A stretch of 64,000 nucleotides of DNA, taken from assembly GCF_036324505.1 (NCBI RefSeq), contig NC_086349.1, positions 26,845,759 to 26,909,758 of the forward strand. The letters are read 5' to 3'. The notes beneath the pieces are model-generated. The model ran no database searches. It was not told the DNA's origin and saw nothing but the letters and a program-made list of their open reading frames with translations. This document shows, in pieces, positions 30,784 through 41,846 of the stretch. The translations under genes and the position numbers were made by a program. The number at the start of each line of letters is the position of its first letter. Position 1 is the first letter of the stretch. The DNA is from Eleginops maclovinus (lineage: Eukaryota; Chordata; Actinopteri; Perciformes; Eleginopidae).

Positions 30784-30821
30784 TGTGTACACGGTGTGGC
30801 AGTGTGTGTGTGTGTGTGTGT
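30729..30821. repeat. (GT)n microsatellite in two parts
   Basis: GT to 30787 and again at 30801-30821, separated by tacacggtgtggca. Confidence 0.93.
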
Positions 30822-31056
30822 TCATGGCGGGACAGTGTCAGTTGGTTTCATTTTCTCTGCCGTAAAACAACAGGCTCTGGGGAATAAAGTAAATAAGCAG
30901 CAGAGAGACGCAGAGTGTGTGTGACTGCAGGAAGGGAAGGTCGTCCATTATTTATCTCGGCACACACACACCTCTGCACGCTGCGTGTTTGTTTAACGGG
31001 ACGGTTTAGTGAGAGTAATTACATGGCAGCGGGATGTGGGGAACCTCCTCCCACTA

Positions 31057-31139
31057 CCTCAAAACGCCTCCATTGGACTCCTTTGTTTACTTCTGGAACA
31101 TAGTGACATCACTGCGGAACATTCAAGCTCCTATTGCAA
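31057..31139 (+). mobile_element. Element family A, internal fragment
   Basis: cctcaaaacgcctccattgg, actcctttgtttacttctgg and acatagtgacatcactgcgg match the centre of the copy at 9371-9872. Neither end is present. Confidence 0.65.
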
Positions 31140-31168
31140 CTTTTATGTATTTATTTTTTGCAGTGTAT

Positions 31169-31169
<1 letters not shown>

Positions 31170-31247
<78 letters not shown>
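31170..31247. repeat. (GT)n microsatellite, 78 bp
   Basis: Uninterrupted GT, starting 30 bp after the family A fragment. Confidence 0.96.
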
Positions 31248-31379
31248 AGGTTGTGATATGTGTCCGAGCAGACTGCCCGCCACCAGGGATAACAAGATAA
31301 CCCCCCCCCCCACACACGACTGCAGTTCATCTGAATCAGATCGCTATCATACTACTGTCCAGGGGCTTCCAAATCACCA

Positions 31380-31380
<1 letters not shown>

Positions 31381-31464
<84 letters not shown>
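31381..31464. repeat. (CA)n microsatellite, 84 bp
   Basis: Uninterrupted CA. Confidence 0.96.
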
Positions 31465-31467
<3 letters not shown>

Positions 31468-31839
31468 TTATGCAGGAGTGTGTTCCCCCCTTCTCTTCCT
31501 GTCTGCACTCCTCATGGTTTGCACATATGTCTTGTTCTTCTTCTCTGTGTTTGGGTTATCCCTCCAAGGTCAGACAGAGGTTACCCGGTGGAGGGGGCAA
31601 GGGGGGGCTGAACCACTTTGAGCTCTTCATTGTCGGGTCGTCCTCTCAGCCTGTGACTTCTTAGAGCCTCAAACAGAGGAAGAACAACACAAACAAAACA
31701 AACAACAACAATGCTGTTGAAATTTGCCTTCAGCGTAGTCAGGTTTGCATTTCCTTTATTAAAGAGAATCGCTCGACTGTAGACATCTAAAAAAGTAGCT
31801 CTGAAGGCAAATCTCCGGGGCTGAACTTACATCACGTCT

Positions 31840-31970
<131 letters not shown>

Positions 31971-32099
31971 ACAGGCACATGACCTTGACTTTCCCCTCTG
32001 ATGTTTTATGGAGAGTCTGTCTGCGTTGCTGTCAGCTTCTCAAAGGAGAGATGAATGTTGGGGAGGGATGGACACATGATAGAGCCATCAGCCTCCATC

Positions 32100-32140
32100 G
32101 TGTGTGTGTGTGTGTGTGTATGTGGGGGGGGGGGGGGGGG
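32100..32140. repeat. (GT)n followed by a 17-bp poly-G run
   Basis: tgtgtg run to 32119, then tatgt and G17 at 32124-32140. Confidence 0.93.
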
Positions 32141-32339
32141 TCTCGTGACATGTGACATCACAGAGGCATCTCTCATGCCTACATTCCTGTTGCCCCCTCA
32201 GGATTTACCCTCTGGTTTTGTATTTGTTGAACAAAAAGCTGGTATCTGAAATAGAGACAGGCTGCAGTGGATCATCTGTGGGGGGTTTCACGCACAGGGG
32301 TCCCATTTCACTTTCTCAGGGGTCAGAAAACAAAACACC

Positions 32340-32700
32340 ATTTCAATTTAATTTTCATTAAGGATAAAACATTCAATGTGATTATTATTTAATTGTATTT
32401 ATTTGAAATTCAGCCAATATTTTCAGTATTTCAGCTTTTTCTTTTTTTATAATAATATAAATAAATTAAATATTAGAAAATATCTTTTTTTAAATAAATG
32501 AAAAAACAAAAAAGTAAATTAATTTTTAAAAAATCAAAAAATTATTGTTTGTAAAATGAAAAACAATAAGTAAATAAATAAATATTATTATAAAAATTAT
32601 AATAAAAAACACAATCAAAAGAAATTATGATGTAAAAAATATTAAATACAAAACAATATATAAAACTAAACTTGAAAAATAACAATAAAGGAATGAATAT
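32340..32700. other. AT-rich segment upstream of the exon
   Basis: Strongly A/T-rich with taaataaata, aaaaat and ttattat runs, but no fixed period. Confidence 0.6.
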
Positions 32701-33434
32701 CTTTTCTGTTTGGGTGCAAGGGCTTCTGGAATTGTGTTTAAATTTGGGTTTTTTTCTTATAAATGCTGTTTTTTAAACACTAAATGCCCAGAAATATTGG
32801 TTTTTCCTTTAATAACAAACGTTTGTGAGCTTTCTGAACGATCATATCCAAATAACTGTTGACTATTGGTCTGAATACTGAGAGTTCAGAGAGGGCGCTC
32901 CGTCTTGTGCCTTTATATTTGCAAAGAGACCTTGTGCCTTGAATGTTTTACTCTCTCTGAATAAAATACTTTCCTGTCTTTGTTGAAAAGAAATCTGCTA
33001 ATGACGGAAAATATTTAGTAACGTGACCTTTGTTCCGGAGCCTCTGAGAGTCATTAGAGGGGTTTCAGCTGTTTCTGCAGAGGTGGTCCGGGCTCCAGTT
33101 CAAAGTCGTTCAGAGAGAATCCATCAGTCTGCACCGGGAGGAAAGGAAAACACGGCTCCGGTTTCACAAAGGTCTAATAATACAGCCCGTAATTATTAAC
33201 CGCTGCTTCAACCCCTTCATACTCGGAGCCACAGGGGGCCGTGATTACCTCATACCTGAAAATAACTCCCTGAGAGCCACGCGGGATTGGGATTAAACAG
33301 AGCAGCATCTCCTCCCCGAGTCTGAGCAGCTAAACGATAACGATGGATTGTTTTGCAGATGTTTTTCACCCGTCAATCATCCGTCATCTGTCCCCCCCCT
33401 GCTGTCACGATGCTATAAATAGCCCTCTCTGATC

Positions 33435-33461
33435 TGTGTGTGTTTCTGTGTTTCCGTTCAG
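33435..33461 (+). promoter_or_regulatory. Splice acceptor tract of the plexin exon
   Basis: A T/G- and pyrimidine-rich run (tgtttctgtgtttccgttcag) ends in AG directly before the open 45-codon segment. It is the only acceptor that leaves the whole conserved peptide in frame. Confidence 0.75.
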
Positions 33462-33596
33462 ATCCGCGTGGACGGGCCGCCTCACGGTGGAGTCCAGTAC
33501 GAGACCATCTCTGTCATCAAGGACGGAGGCCCCGTGCTGCGGGACATGGCCTTCTCCCTGGACAAGAACTACCTCTACGTCATGTCCGAGCGACAG
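33462..33596 (+). CDS. plxna: Internal exon of a plexin-A family gene (end of the Sema domain)
   Basis: Forty-five codons with no stop, bounded by a pyrimidine-rich acceptor ending in cag and a gtagga donor. Both ends are phase 0, so the exon is symmetric. The product contains VQYETISV followed by [19 protein letters not shown] and ends in RQ. This matches the last beta-propeller blade of class A plexin Sema domains, just before the stretch that leads into the first PSI domain. Plexin-As are single-pass neuronal receptors that transduce semaphorin signals, often with neuropilin co-receptors, in axon guidance; the Sema domain is extracellular and binds ligand. GC-rich codon use stands out from the flanking DNA. 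No neighbouring plexin exon was found on either side, so both introns exceed 30 kb, which suggests a long-intron paralogue. The paralogue (A1, A2, A3 or A4) cannot be settled from 45 residues. The assignment comes from remembered family sequence, not a search. Confidence 0.85.
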
Positions 33597-33602
33597 GTAG
33601 GA
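33597..33602 (+). promoter_or_regulatory. Splice donor of the plexin exon
   Basis: cag|gtagga follows the codons for glutamic acid, arginine and glutamine. Plexin similarity ends exactly here, and the reading beyond it does not resemble the family. Confidence 0.75.
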
Positions 33603-33739
33603 GCTGTCGATGCACACCTGCATTACAGAGTGACTGCCGGGCAAAGTGTAAATGTCTTTATGACCTTGTTTCGTTCTGGAAATCCAGAATGCAGCTGCAG
33701 GAAGGAAGCTTCTTTATAACCATTCATGCATAAAACCTA

Positions 33740-34625
33740 AAATACTAAGGTTTTCTTGCAATTAACCTGGACTGCACACACACTGACTTATGATGAACCA
33801 AGCTACAGGTGGTGGAACTTCTGATGCATCCTAGCAAACAGGTGATGCACTGTTTTAGGAAAAACTGTGTTGGAAATGCGACATAAAGATCCTGTCTGCA
33901 TCACTGATAGTTTGTTACACTTGCACGTTGATTACACATCTGTGCCACTACTTTGAAACACCTTTTCTACAAATGTTGTAGTTAAAAAATGCATCCTTGC
34001 TTCAACGTTCTGCAGGAAGGATGCATCAGTGTGACATATATGACTTGCATACAACTTAACATATCAAAAGGTCTCCTGCACACACTGACTTATTATTTGG
34101 CAAGCTACAGGTGGTTGCACTTCTGATGCATACTATCGAACAGGTGATGCACTGTTTCCTCCAACACACTCGTCATTTAACTGGTAAAACTGCGAGGAAA
34201 ATGCAAAGTAAACATCCTATTTGCATCACTGAGAGTTTGTTACACTTACACCTTGAGTACACATCTGTGTCCCTACTTTAAAACACCTTTTTACAACGTG
34301 TGCAGTTAAAAGAAGCATCTGTTTGAGCATTCATGCATATTCTACTTGCATGCAACATAACACATCAAAAGGTCTGCTGCATTTGACCAGGACTACACAC
34401 ACACACTGACTTAAGGGTGGTTGATGCATATTAGCAAACAGCTGATGCATTGTTTCACACGACACACTCATCATTTAACTTGTAAAGCTGCGAGGAAAGT
34501 GCAAAGTAACCATCCCATCTCCTGACTGGTAGTCTGCTACACGAACACGCTCGTTATACATCTGTGTCGCTGCATGTATGATCCTTTTTGCAACTTTTAT
34601 CCACCTGAAATATACAGAAACACGA
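33740..34625. repeat. Three-copy degenerate tandem duplication, about 310-bp period
   Basis: The landmarks acacactgacttat (33777, 34081, 34399), caggtgatgcactgttt-like blocks, agtttgttacactt and gtacacatctgtg recur in the same order. Spacing is about 319 and 300 bp. The array starts about 150 bp after the plexin exon. Confidence 0.8.
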
Positions 34626-34909
34626 GCACATGACTGCTTATTGTCCGCTCTGTCGGATGAAGGGTAATTCTGATATGACAGAATACCAAAGTGCTTCTGC
34701 AAAATCAACAGTTCCACATCCATCCCCAAACACACCTTTTATTCACTTATCATACCGGAGCCGTCCTGCAGGAAGTGCATGCTGCAAAGTGTGTGTGTGT
34801 GTTTAAATGTCAGTGTGTGTGTAAGTGTGTGTGTGTGTGCTGCACCTCTTAGCACCACCACCCTCTGTTAGCTATAAATAACCCGGGAGGCTCAGCGGGG
34901 GGTGTGACA

Positions 34910-35670
34910 GCGTTTGATAATGAAGGAGAACAATGAGGGCAGGGAGGAGGAAACAGAGAGAGGAAGAGGAGGAGGGGAGGATGAAGGGTAGAGAGAGAGA
35001 GAGTGAGAGAGGAAGAGGAGAGAGAAAGTGCAAGGTCATCGTTTCACATGTCTAATGAAGTGACACAGCATGGGGGGAGGCAGCAATACAACTGACAGTA
35101 GGGGGAAGGAGATAAGGGAGGCTGAAGGAAGTAAGGAAAGGAAGGGAGGAGAGGCGAGGAAAACCGGCTCGGTGGGAAGAGGGAAAATGGAGATAGGGAA
35201 AGGAGAAGGGAGGAAGTGTGGTTGATAAGAAGAGGAGAAGGTGTGGGAGGAGAGGAGATAAAAGACATGTTAATAGATAAAGGAGAGGAGGAGAGGAGAT
35301 GGTAGATGAAAGAAAAGGAGGCGAACGAGAGGAGATGAAACGGAACCGGATGAGAAGAGGAGGCGTGTGAGAGGAAAGCGGGGTAGATGGAAAGAGGAAG
35401 AAAGGAGAGAAGAGGAGGAAAGGGTGGGGGAAGAGACGAGAGGAAAACATGGAAGCTGAGAAGAGAAGTTGAGGGAGGACAGGAGGAGAAAGTGCAAGAG
35501 GTTAGGAGAGGAAAACATAGAAGTGAGGGAGGTGAGGAAAGGAGAGAAGAGGGGGAAGAACAGAAGAGGAGACAATGAAGGAGGAGAGGAAGAGGAGAGG
35601 AGAGGAAAACATGGTAGATGAGTAGAGATCAAGGTGAAGGAAGAAAGGAGGAAGAGAAGGAGGAAGCGTT
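34910..35670 (+). repeat. Polypurine tract, about 760 bp
   Basis: The + strand is overwhelmingly A and G (aggaggagg, gagagag, gaggaaa) with no fixed period. It is interrupted mainly at 35030-35075. A shorter purine block follows at 35785-35825. Confidence 0.85.
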
Positions 35671-36040
35671 GGGAGCATGGCAGCCTGCCCCCCAGAGAGG
35701 GAGGACGTGTGAGGCTGTCAGGAGGAGGTGATGGATGTCCCTCCTCCCTCCTTATCTTTTAACACTCGACAACTGGCTGCAGGTTAGGGAGGAGGAGGAG
35801 GAGGAGGAGAGAGAGGAGGAGGGATGTGGTCTCCCTCACTGAGAAGAGCAGAGGAGTTGTATTCTCCTTCCTCTGAGTGAGATGTTTGACTCGACCCGCT
35901 GCGAGAAAATAAATATCCCAACGTCAGATTCAATCAGCAGAGCAACCTCTCCGTGAGGGGAGGGGAGTCTGCTCTCCTGTGTGACGGGGGAGGGGGGGGA
36001 TGCAGTCCGTTAACCAATAGAATACCAGTCAGTGTCTGAA

Positions 36041-36332
36041 GAGTGTGTGTGCATCAGAGAGAGAGTGTGTGTTCATCAGAGAGAGAGAGTGTGTGTTCAT
36101 CAGAGAGAGAGTGTGTGTTCATCAGAGAGAGAGTGTGTGTTCATCAGAGAGAGAGAGTGTGTGTTCATCAGAGAGAGAGTGTGTGCATCAGAGAGAGAGT
36201 GTGTGTTCATCAGAGAGAGAGTGTGTGTTCATCAGAGAGAGAGAGTGTGTGTTCATCAGAGAGAGAGTGTGTGCATCAGAGAGAGAGTGTGTGCATCAGA
36301 GAGAGAGTGTGTGTTCATCAGAGAGAGAGAGA
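36041..36332. repeat. 20-24-bp minisatellite, about 13 units
   Basis: The unit catcagagagagagtgtgtg(tt) joins a GA microsatellite block to a GT block. Length varies by whole dinucleotides (20, 22, 24). Confidence 0.93.
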
Positions 36333-36637
36333 TGTCCGGGAGCTCTAATCGAGCGTCCTATCGCTCTGAGACAAAACCAAAAGTACAGAAGTAGCAGCAA
36401 TTGAAACTTCCTGATGATCCTTTTTGATAGACTTCCCAATGCCCTCTTCTCCGTCCCAGTTTGAACCAGTGTGTTTCCCATATTTACCAGAGCCTCTCTT
36501 CTCCGTCTCGCTCATCCTGCAGATGAAACGCGCTTTGATGTGCAGCTAACTGCTCCGTCTGAGGAGAGCCGCGGTGCTGCCGACGGTTAGCATGCAGAGA
36601 GTGCACTCTGCTGCAGTGCCCTCAGGGTTTAGGAAGG

Positions 36638-36639
<2 letters not shown>

Positions 36640-36729
<90 letters not shown>
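36640..36729. repeat. (CA)n microsatellite, 90 bp
   Basis: Uninterrupted CA. Confidence 0.97.
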
Positions 36730-36731
<2 letters not shown>

Positions 36732-37130
36732 CTTTAGGGATTTTGCTCTTCAAGGACAGTCTGATGGAGAAGCTGCTCTGGGATTTATCGAGGACACACA
36801 CATCCAAAGAAGTTTGGTAACATACAGTATCGCAGGGGGGGGGGGGTGGTTCATTTTGTTACTTTTCCAAAGAAACAAACACAAATAAAAAGGTTTTCAA
36901 AGAAGTTTATTTGGCAAAAATAAAGCATAAAATGCAACGTAAATATAGACTGAATTAATCTGCATTTTCATAAACCAAAAAATAAATAAACTGGAGCTTA
37001 CAAAGTCCTCAAACGACCGAACATCACGCATGTACTCTTTAAAATGTACCAGTTATTCCCTGACCTTTGTAATTAAACCTCATACCCACTTCCCCTGTTA
37101 GATTGCTCAGAATTGTATGAGTTAAAGACA

Positions 37131-37315
37131 TAAAAGAGGACATTTTCTGCTCATTTTGAGGTTCATATTTGTATGTTGTGCCTCTACTGTGACTTGTTTC
37201 CATGCTTTCATGTTCAAAACGCTCTTTATTTGGGAGATTTTAGCCTTTGCAGACCATTTACATGCACACAAACTTTTATAACGCACTACAACATAAACAT
37301 AAAAGGGCCTCTTTA
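37131..37315 (-). mobile_element. Short element with both family A type ends
   Basis: The + strand begins aaaagaggacattttctgct and ends aaaagggcctctttaa, so the ends are inverted. The interior contains tttgcagaccatttacatgc, the family A left block in reverse. At about 185 bp it looks like a complete internally deleted MITE. Target-site duplication not clear. Confidence 0.65.
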
Positions 37316-37665
37316 AAAGTCTTCTGGGTTGATTTTCAGGATGTATATGTTATTGTGTTTTTCTCAAAGAAGCCCTATCTGCCGCAAACAGAAAAACACA
37401 CACGAGCGTTTAGTGGAAAACACGGTTTGACCTTTATCTCGTCGTCAGACTTAATGTCACCTCCGGCTTCTCTCGCCGTCAGACGCTCACAAGATCATCC
37501 GCTCGTCCCATGATGCTTCAGAGGCCGTGCGCATGCTGATGTGAGGCGAGAAGAACAAAGGCGGGATGATATCTAACACAAAGCATGGCAGATGTGGCTC
37601 CGGTTGCACTTCCTACTCTGAATAACAAAGAGGCCCTCTGGATGGAGGACAGAGGGACAAGCAGG

Positions 37666-37930
<265 letters not shown>

Positions 37931-37939
37931 CGCTCCATG

Positions 37940-38285
37940 TGAAGTCTTTTTTATTCTAAATCATTTTCAAATGTTTTTATTTAACTAAAACTTTAATTAT
38001 TATTTAATTGTATTTTATTTATTCATCTTTTTTTTAATATCAGGTTTTTATTCATTTTATATTTTATTTAATACCTTAATCATTTTTTGTATTTAATTCA
38101 ATTATTGATTTTTCTTTTTATTATAATATTTTATTTTATTTGTAATTTATATGGTGTTTTTATTTTTCCATTATATTTTTTACTTAATATTTATCATTTT
38201 ATATATTCTTCTATTATTTTTTACTCATTTATTTACTTATTGTTATTATTTGTTTTTCACTTTTTCTACCTCCTTGTACTTCATG
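37940..38285. other. T-rich segment
   Basis: Runs of tttat, ttatt and attttt on the + strand with no fixed period, directly behind the CAGA tract. Low-complexity decay is likely. Confidence 0.6.
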
Positions 38286-38874
38286 ACATCATATGGAAGC
38301 GCTGTCACGGTCCTCACACCTGTATGTGTGTGTTGTGGCAATACCAAGAGCTGTGGGATGTGCAAAGCCTTTACAAACACACGCACACACACACTCCGTA
38401 CCATGCCATTTGCATAGGTAGCGACATAATGCACCGGCTCTCTGAAACACCTATTATTACAGACACGTGTGAGCGGCCTCCCATTCAGTATTCAGATGGA
38501 GGCTTTTCATCTCGCCTTTCTCTCCTCCGCGTATATATAGATTACACCTCCTGCATATGTATAGATATCTGCTGCAGTCTCTCACACACTCACTGCCCAC
38601 CACTAGTTATCTGAAAGAAATTCCTCTTGTTTGTTTCTCTCTCACACTCCCACTCACCCCCCCAGAACATATTTAATACCTCTCTGTTTCACACTAGAAT
38701 CACGCTGCCGTGTTAAACAGGGCTTTTGTTTTTTAGATGTAATGTATGGAGGCCGACAGGTGCTAACGCGCTACAACAGAACCGAACACTTCCATTAGGA
38801 GAAACACGCTGCGGCTTCAGATACGAAGCAAATATAAAAAGACACGAGACGCTGCAAGAAGCTCCAAACACAAC

Positions 38875-38984
38875 GGAGACCAGGGGACACTAAAGAGAGA
38901 CGCACACAGCTGGAGACCAGGGGACACTAAAGAGAGACGCACACAGCTGGAGACCAGGGGACACTAAAGAGAGACGCACACAGA
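38875..38984 (+). repeat. 37-bp tandem repeat, left arm, 3 units
   Basis: The unit ggagaccaggggacactaaa plus gagagacgcacacagct has starts at 38875, 38912 and 38949, exactly 37 bp apart. Confidence 0.95.
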
Positions 38985-39060
38985 CACACACAACATTTCA
39001 GGTGAGTTTCAACAACAGAGACAGAGACCAGCTTTCTGATCCTGAACGTCACCCAGCGCT

Positions 39061-39217
39061 CTGGTCTCCAGCTGTGTGCGTCTCTCTGTAGTGTCCCCTG
39101 GTCTCCAGCTGTGTGCGTCTCTCTTTAGTGTCCCCTGGTCTCCAGCTGTGTGCGTCTCTCTTTAGTGTCCCCTGGTCTCCAGCTGTGTGCGTCTCTCTTT
39201 AGTGTCCCCTGGTCTCC
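39061..39217 (-). repeat. 37-bp tandem repeat, right arm, 4 inverted units
   Basis: agctgtgtgcgtctctcttt plus agtgtcccctggtctcc, the exact reverse complement of the left-arm unit. The first copy has ctgtag in place of ctttag. Confidence 0.95.
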
Positions 39218-40527
39218 GTTGTGTTTGGTTTCTGCAGCTTTTAGTAAACGCTGCTCATGTTTCCTGAAGCTGCTGAATGTTCTCTAGATGCTGCAGGTGT
39301 TGAAGAGCAGCTGGAGATGTCTCTGCATGAGATTTAATATTTGAATCGTATCTAAAGCTGCAGCGTGTTTCTCCTGATGGAAATGTTTTGCTCCATTGTA
39401 GCGCGTTAGCACCTGTCGGCCACCGTAGCAGTGACAGTATGATCCACCATATTATATTAATGATGTGCTCAGATTGACCCACGGTGGAACGGACCTGGCT
39501 CACTGACTTCTGAACGTGCATAGTGTGTGTGTTGCTTCCTGGTGTTCATCACAGTATTCATCGTTCTTCCACTATGGCGCCTCGATGTTTGTCATCCCTC
39601 AGATCCGTGTGCCTTCGCACAGATCCATCGCCTGGATTTCTGCCAGATCACATGTTTGAGTCATGTTGTGCGAGTGCTATATTTAGAGCAATAATCCGGA
39701 GAGATGTTGGTCCTCGGCCGGCTAGCAGCGCCGCCGGCAGACGCAGTGAAGTAGAGAGAAAGGTCAGAGCTGCTTCTGGAGACTCATACACACGTCTCTT
39801 CCCCTCTCCTCTTTTCCCCTCTGTCTGCATTGCATGAAAAGCCCCCCTACCCCCCCTGCAACGTCTTTGAAACACCTCGCTGCGGTTAATATTGCATCAA
39901 AAGCAGTAGATATCAAACTGAATACATCTTCCCCTGCTGCAACAAAGCACGCATGGGTGTACACTGGGCTGTACACGGGGAAGCAGAGGGGAGGTTTATC
40001 TATGAATCCCTCTCTGCTTTACATACAGGCAGATGCCACGCGCCTGCAGCGGGAACACGTCCAGCTCTAATCAAACAGGTAGAGAGGGAGCTCTGGTGCA
40101 GATTCAGAGTGTGGATCAGTGTGAGGACATCCACTGTTCTTCATGCATTCACTGCCGCTCCTCTTCCTCTCTTTACCCTGTCGCTGTTTCAGGGCGTGCA
40201 TGTGTGAGGCTGCAGGAATCGGTTTGAGAGATGCAGTTTGATTAGTTTGATTCTTGAATTTTTGCGTGTTAAAAACATGGGGCTTTTGACTATAAATGGT
40301 AGAAATATGTGGATCACAGGACTTCTTTTTTCCAGAACCTGAAAGATAATCATTTTACCGTCAGAGAGGAGGAAAGAAACCAGAAAATATGCAGATTCTA
40401 AAGCTGGAATCAGAGAACTGTACCTGTGCTTTCTTACTGAAACTGATCAATCGATCATTAAAGTAGATGCCAATAACCAAATTGTTTTGCAGCTCAAATC
40501 TTGTTCTCCAAACACCACGAACACTCC

Positions 40528-40666
<139 letters not shown>

Positions 40667-40751
40667 CTGCAGCTCCATGCCTCTCTTTGTTGTCTCTGTA
40701 TCAACACAAAGCAGCACACTGGGATAAATGGCGTCTGATACTCCAGTTTGT

Positions 40752-40766
40752 GGGGGGGGGGGGGGG
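40752..40766. repeat. Poly-G run, 15 bp
   Basis: Fifteen consecutive G; a shorter G run follows at 40850-40857. Confidence 0.9.
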
Positions 40767-40997
40767 CCTGGATGCTGCCTTTCCATTTTCCTTTGTGGAG
40801 CGTTGTGCTGTTATGGCAGCCGGTGGAGAGGAGAGCACTCATCAGCGGTGGGGGGGGAATCAGTGACTGTATTACGGTCAGCTTTAATGTTTTATTCATG
40901 CAGAACTATCGGGGTTTACCATGTGAAAGGGTCTGAAGTGAAACCTGTGGGGAGAGGTTTATAAGAAACACACAGGACCTTTATCACGCCTTACATC

Positions 40998-41143
40998 TTA
41001 AAGAGGCCTCTTGTGCTGTTTTGGGTGTTCCCTTTCCTGTAGGGTGTATAAGTGCATGTAAATGGTCTGCAGAGGCTCAAATCCCCGTGTTTCTCACCAA
41101 GTAACTCTCATTGGCTACTGCTCCAACACACTGTACGTGATTC
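40998..41143 (+). mobile_element. Element family A, internally deleted copy
   Basis: cttaaagaggcctcttgtgc, cctttcctgtagggtgta and gcatgtaaatggtctgcaga, followed after a deletion by cattggctactgctccaaca and ctgtacgtgat. Confidence 0.65.
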
Positions 41144-41396
41144 CTACTTATTGTAATTTTTTTATGGCTCTCTTTTCATTCGCCTCCTTCCTGTGACAAT
41201 GCACATTTTAGATTTCAGATTTAGCATCCTTTCGTAATAATGACACGTTCTAAACAGCTTTAGAGGTTGACATCTCTGAGCAGCTAGCTAAGGATTCAAA
41301 GACTATGTTCATTATTCGATACACCTGTTGACGTTTCTATCCAATTAAATGAAGCCTCAAGACAATATGATTATTTGCTAATCATTTTAGACGTTA

Positions 41397-41565
41397 CGCT
41401 CCTCCTTTGTTTGCTTCCGAAGAAGTGTGACTCACTATGGAACACTTACGCTTCTATTGGCTAGCACTCCAACACATTGCACGTGATAGGCTAAGGGGCG
41501 GGACATCTCTAAGCGGTTGACCAATCACAACAGAGCCGGCCAGCTAACCAATCAGAGCAGATGGG
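41397..41565 (+). mobile_element. Element family A, right-part fragment
   Basis: tttgtttgcttccgaagaag, cttctattggctagcactcc, gcacgtgataggctaagggg, cgggacatctctaagcggtt and gaccaatcacaacagagccgg match 4750-4905 closely. Confidence 0.7.
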
Positions 41566-41659
41566 CTCTGGTTTCAGACGGAGGGTGAGAAGAGGTGCAG
41601 GCGGTATGAGAAAAATAAAGGAAATGAAACACAGACTTCTCATCATCTCAGAAGGGAAA

Positions 41660-41838
41660 CGTAGGGTTGTGATATGACCACATGCATTAGTGAGGAGTGG
41701 CAGAGTGAGGGAGGGGGCTGTTGTCCGACGCTCAGGAGCTCAGTGAACTCTCACCTCTGTTCATTCTGTTCCGATAAGGATTTGAACCGATGACCCTTCA
41801 GTTCCCGAGCCAAATCCCCACAGAATGAGCTACTCTAA
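41660..41838 (-). mobile_element. tRNA-derived SINE
   Basis: On the - strand the head reads gagtagctcattctgtgggg, ggctcgggaactgaagggtc and a perfect B box, ggttcaaatcc, at about 41785-41795. The body has the cagccccctccctcactctg and cctcactaatgcatgt blocks typical of a SINE common in percomorph fishes. The middle of the usual body is missing, and there is no clear poly-A or simple tail. Recognised from memory of the family. Confidence 0.65.
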
Positions 41839-41846
41839 AAGCCGTC

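Larger units (their letters stand above)
38751..39421. mobile_element. Foldback element, 671 bp with long inverted arms
   Basis: The left end ggccgacaggtgctaacgcg is matched in reverse complement by cgcgttagcacctgtcggcc at the right end. Further pairs include gagaaacacgctgc and ccaaacacaacggagacc. Each arm carries a 37-bp tandem repeat, three units on the left (38875-38984) and four inverted on the right (39061-39217), around a central loop of about 75 bp. No protein is encoded. A solo arm occurs at 63040-63155. Confidence 0.85.

Noticed and set aside
33405..33644. 79-residue - strand open frame over the exon
   Set aside because: Shadow of the plexin exon; the + strand reading has clear family motifs and splice sites.
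35044..35632. Ser/Pro/Leu-rich - strand frames of 74-132 residues
   Set aside because: Translations of the polypyrimidine strand of the purine tract.
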